From the NCBI GenBank assembly GCA_038924905.1, contig JBCKUK010000001.1, positions 1 to 64,000 of the forward strand: a stretch of 64,000 nt of DNA, given 5' to 3'. The notes under the pieces were generated by a model. It worked only from the letters and a program-made list of their open reading frames with translations, made no database searches and was not told the DNA's origin. The position numbers and the translations under genes are program-made. Below, piece after piece: positions 43,342 to 52,600 of this stretch. The DNA comes from JBCKUK01 sp038924905. Its GTDB lineage: Bacteria; Pseudomonadota; Gammaproteobacteria; Burkholderiales; Methylophilaceae. Within the stretch, counting starts at the first letter, position 1. Each line of letters opens with the position of its first letter.

Positions 43342-44370
43342 TTATGCCAAGAATGATTTGTATAAATTAAAGATACTAACTGCTGATATCAAGATGCCAA
43401 CTAAAACTAGCAGTGTGCGTGCATGCAACTTTCTGCATAGTAAGGCAGCAAACGGCGCAGCAAACAAACCACCCAATACCAGGCCTGCTACGATGGGCCA
43501 AGGGCCATCGCCCACCAATATGGAAAAGGTAATTGCGCTGGCAAAGGTTAAGAAAAATTCAGCAAAATTTACAGTACCTATCGTGGCTCTGGGGTCGTGA
43601 CCAGAACCAACAAGCGTGGTTGTAACTACCGGCCCCCAGCCACCGCCACCCGCAGAATCAACAAAACCACCGAATAGTGCCAATTTGGCAACGTGTCTGG
43701 GTTTATGTGTGGCCTGCTTCACCTTGCGGAATATCTTGCTGATAATATAAATCCCCATGATCAACAAGTAGATGGAGATATACGGCTTGAGTATTTTCCC
43801 GTCGATGCTCGACAAAAGCACAGCACCTAACACTGCGCCCGTAATGCCCGGGAGGAGCAATCTTAGAAATAAGGATTTGTTCACATTGCCAAGCTTTACG
43901 TGTGAAATGCCTGATGCCCCTGTTGTAAATACTTCGGCAATATGTACGCTGGCGCTAGCAACTGCAGGACTTACGCCCGCGGCTAATAAAAATGTGGTGG
44001 ATGTGATGCCATATGCCATACCTAAGGCACCATCAATGGCTTGAGCAATGAAGCCGACGGCAACAGCGCTCCAGAAGGTTTCGCTTTGCAGTGTCTCAAT
44101 AATAAGCTTTTCACCCTCAACCATGCCATTTTCAGAGAAGAGCCGCAAAACAAGATAGCCCGTAGCTGCAATTAACATAAAAATAGCAAAGCACATTGCC
44201 ATTCTTAAAATCGGATGGTCGCTAGGGTGTGAAACAGCCTCTTCAATTGGCGGGATACCAAGCTCTCTATGCTCGGCGTTAATTGAGTTGTCGCTTAAGT
44301 CGGGGTCACGGAATTTCAACGAGTCGCTCCGGTAGATATCGAAGCAGACGATATTACGGTATGACAACAT
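43342..44370 (-). CDS. TauE/SafE family permease
   Basis: A 342-residue membrane protein with a ~55-residue N-terminal cytoplasmic stretch and eight or nine hydrophobic segments. GFIAQAIDGALGMAYGITST and the repeat-related LFGGFVDSAGGGGWGPVVTT are the two half-signatures of the TauE/SafE family. Members export sulfite, sulfoacetate or other organosulfonates, and some act in sulfur assimilation; the substrate cannot be told here. No sulfur genes are adjacent. An AT-rich region precedes the start. Confidence 0.85.
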   Translation of the reverse strand: MLSYRNIVCFDIYRSDSLKFRDPDLSDNSINAEHRELGIPPIEEAVSHPSDHPILRMAMCFAIFMLIAATGYLVLRLFSENGMVEGEKLIIETLQSETFWSAVAVGFIAQAIDGALGMAYGITSTTFLLAAGVSPAVASASVHIAEVFTTGASGISHVKLGNVNKSLFLRLLLPGITGAVLGAVLLSSIDGKILKPYISIYLLIMGIYIISKIFRKVKQATHKPRHVAKLALFGGFVDSAGGGGWGPVVTTTLVGSGHDPRATIGTVNFAEFFLTFASAITFSILVGDGPWPIVAGLVLGGLFAAPFAALLCRKLHARTLLVLVGILISAVSIFNLYKSFLA

Positions 44371-44461
44371 TATCTGTAATAATATGTATTTATATCATAA
44401 TAACTAAATAGCATATATAAAATGGCTGATGATCAGGCTTAATCGCCTGGTAATCAACGTG

Positions 44462-44875
44462 TTAGGAAAGAAGTTTCTGAATTTGAGTTTTAAGCTTTAG
44501 CACGGCAGCCGCATCAGTCGGGTGTGCCAAGGGTTCGCGTTTGCTTTCTCCCCAAATCGGGTTGGGGAAAGTTCTGTCTTTTTCAAACCTTGGAATCACA
44601 TGCCAATGCAGGTGCGGTGTCTGGTTGCCGAGGCTGGCCAGGTTGATTTTTTCAGGCTGCAGCGTGTCACGTATGGCCTGTTCTACTGTAAACACCACTG
44701 CCATCAGGCGCTCACGCTGGTGAGCGTCCAGATCGGTCATTTCCTTGGTGTGGCTGTTCAAAATCACGCGGCAAAATCCGGGGTAATCTGCATCATCCAC
44801 GCGTACCACACGGCAAAAATTATCCTGCCAAATGAGTTCACCGCCGGGGCTATTGCACAATTCACAAACAGTCAT
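44462..44875 (-). CDS. HIT family protein
   Basis: 137 residues with the histidine triad HLHWHVIPR near residues 90-98, the catalytic motif of nucleotide hydrolases and transferases (H-x-H-x-H-xx). NSHTKEMTDL and LASLGNQTPHLHWH fit the family. A CxxC pair at the start (CELC) could bind zinc. The precise substrate of such short bacterial HIT proteins is mostly unknown. Its start is 12 bases from the attC-like site that opens the accessory region. Confidence 0.9.
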   Translation of the reverse strand: MTVCELCNSPGGELIWQDNFCRVVRVDDADYPGFCRVILNSHTKEMTDLDAHQRERLMAVVFTVEQAIRDTLQPEKINLASLGNQTPHLHWHVIPRFEKDRTFPNPIWGESKREPLAHPTDAAAVLKLKTQIQKLLS

Positions 44876-44886
44876 TAAAGTCTCTT

Positions 44887-44950
44887 GCTAACGGCCCAAG
44901 CTCAGCGGCGCGCCGCTTTTGGCGCGTCCCTCTCGAATGCGGCGTTAGAC
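44887..44950 (-). repeat. attC-like recombination site 1
   Basis: On the minus strand it starts with GTCTAAC (consensus RYYYAAC) and ends with CCGTTAGC. Between them GGACGCGCC, AAAA and GGCGCGCCGC form the inner hairpin commonly seen in attC sites, with imperfect outer arms. Length 64 bp. The right core (GTTAGCA) deviates from GTTRRRY, which would be explained if the neighbouring chromosomal sequence replaced the last bases. Confidence 0.7.
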
Positions 44951-45012
44951 ATATAGCAGCGCAATGCTACGACTATGTGCCTGGCCCCGAGCGTCCTGCG
45001 AGGGCAACAGGT

Positions 45013-45303
45013 TCATTTTTTGTACCGCCCCTTCTCGCACCAAACCTTTACTTCTTCCAGTCCAATAGAACGCTGAAATTCAGCTTGCAGAAGCCGCTGC
45101 GCTCGTTCGCAACTATAAGCGTTAATCGCCTCGCCGTAATGAGAGTCGAAAGTTGCTTCATGGCCTCGATTAAACTTATCCGAACCCGCGCCCGCATAGA
45201 GGGTGTAAACCTCGCTGTCAGGTGTGCCTTTCTCCCCACAGGCTGCCGCGGAAAGCGACATAACAACAACAGCAACCAACTGTGCGTCAGACCATCTCAT
45301 CAT
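45013..45303 (-). CDS. cassette-borne exported protein, unknown
   Basis: 96 residues. The first ~22 (MMRWSDAQLVAVVVMSLSAA then AC) form a signal peptide, with Cys22 possibly lipidated although the lipobox (SAAAC) is weak. The mature part is hydrophilic with two further Cys, in AYSCERAQRLL and KVWCEKGRYKK, which may form a disulfide. GGAG stands five bases before the first of two ATGs. No family is recognised. Its place between two attC-like sites marks it as mobile cargo. Confidence 0.65.
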   Translation of the reverse strand: MMRWSDAQLVAVVVMSLSAAACGEKGTPDSEVYTLYAGAGSDKFNRGHEATFDSHYGEAINAYSCERAQRLLQAEFQRSIGLEEVKVWCEKGRYKK

Positions 45304-45410
45304 CGCGCTCCTTTTTATTGTGACTCGTTAGCGTTCATATCCCACCGCTACTTCCCCGTCGACACCGGGGCAACATCGCCCATAGTAAATGGGGCCATTG
45401 TCAAATTAAA

Positions 45411-45520
45411 TGCCTAACGTGCGGATAAGCATCCTGCCCGTAGGGCAGTGTGTTTCATCGCCGGGTTGTGCTACGCGCTTTGCGCGTGGACGATGAACAC
45501 ACGCTTATCCGCACGTTGTA
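45411..45520 (-). repeat. attC-like recombination site 2, long form
   Basis: AACGTGCGGATAAGC at 45416-45430 pairs perfectly over 15 bp with GCTTATCCGCACGTT at 45503-45517. An inner stem follows: GTGTGTTTCATCG (45448-45460) with CGATGAACACAC (45491-45502), leaving one bulged T. On the minus strand the right core is GTTAGGC (fits GTTRRRY) and the left GTACAAC (one mismatch to RYYYAAC). The bulged base and two-stem form are typical of attC hairpins. Confidence 0.65.
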
Positions 45521-45549
45521 CTGCCGCGCGAAGCGCGGCAGTACAACGT
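45513..45549. repeat. 17-bp perfect palindrome sharing an arm with attC site 2
   Basis: ACGTTGTACTGCCGCGC (45513-45529), loop GAA, GCGCGGCAGTACAACGT (45533-45549). The left end ACGTTGTAC is also the right end of attC-like site 2, so one strand can fold either way. It may be a second degenerate recombination site with cores GTTGTAC/GTACAAC or a terminator; no T-run follows. The stretch 45550-45634 shows nothing else. Confidence 0.7.
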
Positions 45550-45634
45550 AAAGTAGACCCCAAATAAAATCTTAATTTTTTATCTGGGCTGGTTAATTTA
45601 TTCATAATATCAACATAAAGGAGTCAGCATCAGT

Positions 45635-46411
45635 TTATCCTTGCAAACCCACCCCCGCCTCATGGGCAGCCTGGCAAATGGCAACAAATGCTTCTGTATT
45701 CAGCGAAGCCGCACCTACCAAGCCTCCATCTATATCAGGCATGGAAAATAGCTTGGCCGCGTTTTTGGCATTCACACTGCCGCCATACAGAATGGTGATA
45801 TTTTTCGCCACTTCTGGATCATGAACAGCGATATGTCCCCGCAGGAATCTAAGTATGATCTGCGCGTGTTCCGGCGAGGCCGCCTTGCCGGTACCAATCG
45901 CCCAGATGGGTTCATAGGCCAGCACACCTTTGGCCAAGCCTTCGACCCCTATCTGTTCAAGCACTGCACTCAATTGTCTGACGGTGACGCTGGCTGTCAG
46001 CCCCAGTTCATACTCCTTGAGCGTCTCCCCCATGCAAAAGATGGGTGTCAGCCCGACTTTGGCGGCCTCTTCAAACCGCTCTCCCGATGCATAATCACTC
46101 TCGTATCCAACCTGGCGACGCTCGGAATGTCCGATGATGACGTGTGTGCAGCCAAATTCCAACAGCATGCATTGGGATACTGATCCGGTGTGAGCGCCGA
46201 ATTCGTATCGACTCATATTCTGGCCACCCCATTTGATATGGGTGCCAGTCAGGATGGACTGAGCCTGAAAATGATAGGGATGCGGCAGGCAAACAACAGG
46301 GTCGGCGTTATCCAGATGGCGCGTACCGGCCAGCAAGCCTTCCAGAAAATCCTTGTTTTCGGGAATACTGCCGTGCATTTTGCGGTTGGCAACCACCAAT
46401 TTGTGTTTCAT
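45635..46411 (-). CDS. tpiA: triosephosphate isomerase TpiA
   Basis: Interconverts dihydroxyacetone phosphate and glyceraldehyde 3-phosphate. 258 residues. The active-site Asn/Lys are in VANRKMHG (residues 8-15; the usual form is GNWKMNG), the catalytic His in IIGHSERR near 98, the catalytic Glu in AYEPIWAIGTGKAAS near 171, and the phosphate loop in LYGGSVNAKN and GGLVGAASL. It stands in the accessory block rather than in the usual setting before secG, so it may be an extra copy. Near-identical 13-base sequences flank it (45623-45635 and 46472-46484). Confidence 0.93.
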   Translation of the reverse strand: MKHKLVVANRKMHGSIPENKDFLEGLLAGTRHLDNADPVVCLPHPYHFQAQSILTGTHIKWGGQNMSRYEFGAHTGSVSQCMLLEFGCTHVIIGHSERRQVGYESDYASGERFEEAAKVGLTPIFCMGETLKEYELGLTASVTVRQLSAVLEQIGVEGLAKGVLAYEPIWAIGTGKAASPEHAQIILRFLRGHIAVHDPEVAKNITILYGGSVNAKNAAKLFSMPDIDGGLVGAASLNTEAFVAICQAAHEAGVGLQG

Positions 46412-46491
46412 GAAAAATCCTTTTGACTTCGTATAATCTTGAACTGACAGTATTTCTTGCGAGTCAAAGAGGTCAGCATCAATTGATTTCC

Positions 46492-46611
46492 CTAGCTCAA
46501 CCCAGCTTGTTGATCTGCATGGTAGCTACTACGCACCATAGGGCCGCAGGCCGCACGGATGAAGCCCATTGCCAAAGCTTGCTGCTCAAACTCTGCAAAG
46601 CGCTCCGGCGC
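46492..46611 (-). pseudogene. duplicated 3' end of lipA
   Basis: On the minus strand this reads ERFAEFEQQALAMGFIRAAC, then GPMVRSSYHADQQAGLS and stop. It matches the last ~39 residues of the lipA product at 56053-57018 (RFAEFEQQALAMSFTNAACG..VRSSYHADEQAG) at most positions, and the DNA is alike too. Nothing of the first 280 residues is present. Just before it (46631-46658) a start with AGGAGA reads MNMTLRAYP and stops, which looks like the front of another gene cut at the junction. Confidence 0.8.
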
Positions 46612-46671
46612 AGGGCTAAATGATTTACGGATAAGCTCTTAAGGTCATATTCATGTTTATCTCCTGGGTCA

Positions 46672-49600
46672 TTAATGCGGTTGGGGCAGGATTGCTATTC
46701 TCACTTCGACCGCGTGCTCCCGGCGATCGTCGATCAGTGGAATTATTTTGTCGGGGCGTTCGACGCCATCCACCGTCACACGCATCGCACCGCTCTGCGC
46801 AGCATCGGCAGCCTGCGTTTGCGACACGGTGATATGGTAGACCGTCTCCCGATACCGGTAGTGCAGCTTGAACGCTTGCCAAGCCACAGGTAAGCAGGGA
46901 GTAAAATGCAGTTTATCCACTTCCAGCCTTAAGCCGAGCAGAGATTCCACAATCAGCCGGTACATCCAGCCGGCGGAGCCTGTGTACCAGCTCCATCCCC
47001 CGCGGCCGGCATGCGGCGAAACCGCATATACGTCAGCGGCGACGACGTAGGGCTCGATTTTGTAGATCGCCACACCCGCCGCCGATTTTCCATGATTCAC
47101 CGGATTGATTATGTCAAACAATTCCCACGCGCGCTGGCTGTCGCCCAAGGCGGCAAACGCCATCGCGCTCCAGATTGCGGCATGGGTGTATTGCCCGCCG
47201 TTCTCGCGCACGCCGGGAACGTAACCTTTGATGTAGCCCGGTTCCATATCCGATTTGTCGAACGGCGGATCCAGGAGCTGGATCAGCGCCTGATCGTGCC
47301 GCACCAGACGCTCATACACGGCGTCCATGCCCATGCGCGAACGCGCAGCATCGCCCGCGCCGGAGAGTACCGACCAGCTTTGCGAGATCGAGTCGATCTG
47401 ACATTCGACGTTGGCCGCCGATCCCAGCGGGGTGCCGTCGTCGAAGTAAGCGCGGCGGTACCATGCGCCATCCCAGGCGTTTTGCTCGATACGCTGGCGC
47501 AGTTGCGCGGCTTCGGTCTGGCACTGTTCGGCAAAGGCCACGTCGCCCTGCCGCTCTGCCAGTTCAGTGAAGCGCGTCAGCACTTCATACAAAAAGAATC
47601 CGAGCCAGACGCTTTCACCCTTGCCGTGCAAGCCCACCAGGTTCATGCCGTCGTTCCAGTCCCCGGAGCCGATCAGCGGCAGGCCATGCTCACCAAACGT
47701 CAGGCCGTGCCGGATGGCACGCACGCAGTGCGCGTACAAGCTGGCCGACTCGGCGGAGTGTCCTGGCAGATCGTAATACGAGTCGTCCTCGGGGCTGACT
47801 GGGCGACCCTCGAGGAAAGGAATAGATTCATCCAGCACGCCGGTATCGCCGGTGCAGAGCACATAGCGGCACACCGCCAGCGGCAGCCAGAGATAATCGT
47901 CGGAACAATGGGTGCGCACACCGCGACTCGACGGCGGATGCCACCAATGCTGTACATCCCCTTCCAGAAACTGATGCGCCGCGCACAGCAGCAATTGCTC
48001 ACGCACGCGTTTCGGCTCGGCGTGGATCAGCGCCATTACGTCTTGCAACTGGTCGCGGAAACCGAAGGCGCCGCCCGATTGATAATAGCCGCTGCGTGCC
48101 CACAGACGACAGGCAAGCGTTTGATATACGAGCCAGCCATTGGTCAGCACGTTGAGAGATGGGTCTGGGGTTTCCACCTGGACTGCGCCCAGGGTGCGGT
48201 TCCAGTATTGCCACACCGCTTCGAGCGCAGTGTGCGCGGAAGCCGATCCGCGGAAACGGCGCACCAGTTTGCGCGCGTCATCGGCGCCGCGCCTGCCGGC
48301 TTGGCCTAGGCGGAAGACGATCTCGCGTTCTTCCCCATCGGCCAAATCGAAGCTCACCTGGATCGCGGCGCAGGGATCCAGTGCCGCCCCCGCCTTGCCG
48401 GAAAGCCGCGCGCGCGCCATCGCCGCCGGATTTTTGAGCGAGCCGTTACGTCCGATAAACTCAGCGCGGTCGCAGGTTATCGTGCGGCTTTCCTCATCCA
48501 CATCGAAGAAAGCAATCCGGTCGGCGAATTCCGTGTTGTAAGGATTGCGCGCGAACAGCGCACCGCTATCGAAATCCACTTCGGTCGTCACATGCATCGT
48601 CGATTTCTGTCGCAAATCGCCCAACACCCACTCCACATAGCCAGTCGCGGAGAGCCGCCGCGACCGGCCTGATGCGTTACGCACTTTCAACACCGAGAAC
48701 TTGACCGCCGCATCCAGGGCCACGTACACCCACAGCTCCGAAACGATGCCTCCTTCGGTATGTTCGAACACGCTGTAGCCGAAACCATGCCGGCTGACAT
48801 AAGCATTCGCGCCGCGGCAGGGCAGCGGCGTGGGAGACCAGAAATGACCGCTCTCTTCGTCGCGCAGATAAAAAGCTTCGCCGCTCGCATCGGATACCGG
48901 ATCGTTGTGCCAGGGCGTGAGACGGAACTCGTGCGCGTTATCGCTCCAGGTATAAGCCAGGCCGTTCTCGGAAATGACAGTGCCAAAATGTGGATTCGCC
49001 AACACATTCACCCACGGCGCGGGCGTCACTTGCTCGGCCGTAGTGGTAATCACGTACTCGTGCCCATCCGGTGTGAACCCGCCCAGCCCGTTGTGCAGGA
49101 TAAGATCGCGCTGCGGCAACGCGCTGCTGGCTGGGGGGTCGGCACGGTGGCTTCGGGTCGGCTGGAAGCGTGGCACTTGCATATCCCTCAGGCTACGGCG
49201 GTTGATCTGTTCCGCCAGCGTTCCCAGACTGTCGCTGATGATGGCGCGTGCGACCGATTGGAACAGAATGCGGTCTTCGTTCGATATCTGTTCCGCGGAT
49301 CGCACGAAGATGCCGCCCGGTCGATCTATGACATGCGCTTCGACGCCCGCCGCAATCAAACCGATAATTTTATCCTGGAGCAGTTGCCGGTAACCGGCGC
49401 GGTCTTCGTTCCAGATCACCAAGTCCACCGCAAGCCCTTTTAAACGCCAGTAGGCGTGAGCCTGTACCAGTTGACGCACCAATTCGATATTGGCTGCGTC
49501 GCCAATCTGCAACAGCACGATGGGCAAGTCGCCGGAAATGGCGTAGCCCCATAAGCCGGATTGCCCACGGCGATTCTGCATCAGAATGCTGGCGTCAGCA

Positions 49601-52600
49601 CGCAGCGAGGCGTTGGCATAGATTACAGAATTGGCCAGGCGTCCGTAGAGTTGCGCGTCGGTCTCGCTGGCATTGAGCTGGCGCAACACCACTTGGGCGT
49701 GCGTCCAAGCGAGTTCGAAGACGCGATCCGCGATCCGTCTATCCTGATATTTTTCGATCAGGCTTAATATGGCATCGCGGGTTTCCCCCATACCGCTCAC
49801 CATATCAATAGTGACCGTTTGTTCCGGGTCGAGCGTGATGGCATAGCGGATGGCGACAATCGGATCCAGCACCGAGCCCTGGCTGCCGGAGAGCGCCCCC
49901 GATGACACGCCGCCCAGCGCTTGAGGGTCGGCGACGGTATGGCCGCGCCCGATGAATTGCATACGGTCTGTCTCATAGGACATTGCATCAATGTCCGCCC
50001 CATGCGCCACCATCAGGTGAAACATCCACAGTGTTTGCTCGGTGCTCGAGCGCGGCCGACGCGTGCAGAGTATCGCGTGGCGTTGCTCGTCGATCTCGGT
50101 CTGCACAAACAGATTGCTGAACGCTGGGTGCATCGCATCCGCGGCGGGCACGGCAAGCACCACTTCAGCGTAGCTCGTTACCGTGATGGTGCGGCGTGTC
50201 CAGGAGCGATTGGTGATGTGGACGCGGCGCAGTTCGATGTCGTCTTCCGGTGACACCACGATCTCGGTGTAAGTCTCGAAATCATCATCGCGGCGGCGAA
50301 ATTCGGCGCGCCCCATGGAGAAAATCACTTCGTAATGCTGCGGCTGTTTCAGTGTCGGCTGATACGCGGTCGACCAGACTTCGCCGCTGCTCTCGTCGCG
50401 CAGATAACAGAACGTACCCCAGTGGTCGCAAGTCGTGTCTTCGCGCCAGCGTGTGACGGCGAGATCTTTCCAGCGGCTATAGCCACCGCCGGCGTTGGTG
50501 ACCATTACGTGATAGCGGCCGTTGGACAATAATTGTACTTCCGGTATCGGCGTGTTGGCACTGTTGAAAACGCGAATCGGCGCTTCCGGGAAACCGGAAG
50601 ACGGTCGAATGTCGGAAAGTTGGGCCGTGTGCGGCAACAGCGCCATGGCCCTGGGAATCCGCTCCTGGAGCAGCAGCAGGGTCGATTGGAGCAACGGGTC
50701 CGACTCGAAGCGCTTCTGCATCGGACGATCCAGCAGCAGATAGGCCAAGGAGAGCAGACTCATCCCCTGGTGATGCGCCATATAAGACCGCACCTTCGTG
50801 CTCGATTCCCCGCGTCGTTGACGCGACGGGGTGTAGTCAATGGCTTCATAAAAGCCGAATTTTCCTTCAAGCCTTTCCGCGCTGAGTCGCTGCAGATTCA
50901 GGCACGCCTCCTCGGGCGCCACCATCAGCGCCAGCACCGTGGCATACGGTGCAACGACCAAGTCATCGGCGAGTCCGCGTTTGAGTCCCAGACCGGGCAC
51001 GCCAAATGCCCGGTACTGGTAGTTGAGATGGACGTCGACCAGGTTGTAGCCAGATTCCGACATGCCCCACGGTACGCCGCGCTGCCGCCCATACTCGATC
51101 TGCCGCTTCACCGCCGTCTTATAGGTCTGGTCGAGCAGCGTGTTTTCGTACGTCGGCATTACCAGCAACGGCATCAGGTACTCGAACATCGAACCGCTCC
51201 ACGATAAAAGAACCGGCCCGCCGCCGGCGGTCGTGAGCAGGCGCCCCATGGCAAACCAACTCTCCTGCGGCACTTGTCCCTGCGCTATCGCGACGAATTT
51301 GGTCAATCTCACTTCCGAAGCCAGCAGGTCATAGTAACTCGCATCCCGCCGCAGTTCATTCACGTTGTACCCGATCGCCAGCAGACGCGATGCCTTGTCG
51401 TACAGGAAGTCATATGCCATGCACGCGAACTCGCCTGATTGCAGGGCAAGCCGTTCGGTAGCCGCAATCCGTTCAGTGGCGCGTTGGCCGGCTTGCGTGA
51501 CGCATTGTTGAAACTCATGCAGCCACTCGCGTTCTGCGGGCGCCGCCGCAGTGCCGAGCTGCTGCTCGATTGCCGGCAGCAATCCATCCTCGATGCTTGC
51601 CAATTCGCGCAGCGTCGGGATTGTGCCGCTATCGGGGTAGTCGCCGAACCCACCCGGCGCAGCCGGCAGCAATAGCCAAGGGGCGAGAAACGTCAGCTCG
51701 TCGAGGGTGGCGCGGCATTGCCGGGCTAGCGCCCGCGCCCACCAATTCGCATCGCTCTCGGAAGCCGTCTCAGAGACGACTGTGCTGGCGTGATCCAAGT
51801 CCGGGCGGTGCGTGGAATCCTCATCTGCTTCCAGGTACACGCCGGTTTCTGTGCGCCGTATTCCCCCGGCTGATAACTGCGCGCTACCTTTTTCTGACAG
51901 ATCCTCGGAGACAGCCTCGAGGCTGTCGGAAAATTCCGCCGCGCGTCTCGCCAGCCGGTCGAGGCACTGCCACGCCAGTGCCAGCGTGACTGGTCGGGAA
52001 CTGCACGCAGACTCGATATCCGCTTGTAATTGGGCGAGCAGGTCCGACTGGGTGCTTCCCGCAGCATCCACCAGAATTCTCAGCGTGTCGTGGAGTCCGT
52101 CGAACCAGCGCGCGCCCAGGATCTTGTCATCGGCAAGCGCGAGCAGACCCTGGCGCAAAGTCAGCAGATGACCCGCGAGGTTTCCGCTATCCACCGTCGA
52201 AACGTAAGCCGGATGCAGCGGTTTTAGTGATTGCGTGTCGTACCAGTTGTAGAAGTGGCTGCGATGCCGCTCCAGCGTTTGCATGGTGTCGAGGGTATGC
52301 GCCGTGCGCTCGATGAGTTGCCCGGCCGGAATATAGCCGAAGTCGTATGCAGTTAAATTCGCGAGGAGCGCCAGCCCCATATTGGTCGGCGAGGTGCGAT
52401 GTGCAACGGCAGCGCTGCGATACTCCTGATAGTTGTCCGGCGGCAGCCAATGATCTGCCGGACCAACAAAGGTCTCGAAGAACGCCCAGGTTTTGCGCGA
52501 TATTTTGCGCAGGAAGATGGTCTGCTCAACCGTCAGTCGCGCTACGCGGCGTGCGAGCGGTTGGCCGACCCACCAGGTAATCGCGGGTGAGCCCAGCCAC

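Larger units (their letters stand above)
44887..45417 (-). mobile_element. single integron-type gene cassette
   Basis: Read on the minus strand, the unit begins at the GTTAGGC core of the site at 45411-45520, carries one small gene (45303-45013) and ends with an attC-like site (44950-44887). This is the order of an integron cassette: gene, then attC. No integrase gene is present in the window, so it is either a solitary cassette or part of a cassette cluster without integrase. Confidence 0.65.

Noticed and set aside
44371..44461. Gene or regulator site between TauE/SafE and HIT genes
   Set aside because: AT-rich sequence only, likely promoter of the TauE/SafE gene; no specific operator could be named.
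47011..48309. 432-codon plus-strand open frame opposite ndvB, and several shorter ones
   Set aside because: G+C-rich DNA gives long antisense frames; ndvB on the other strand is complete and conserved.
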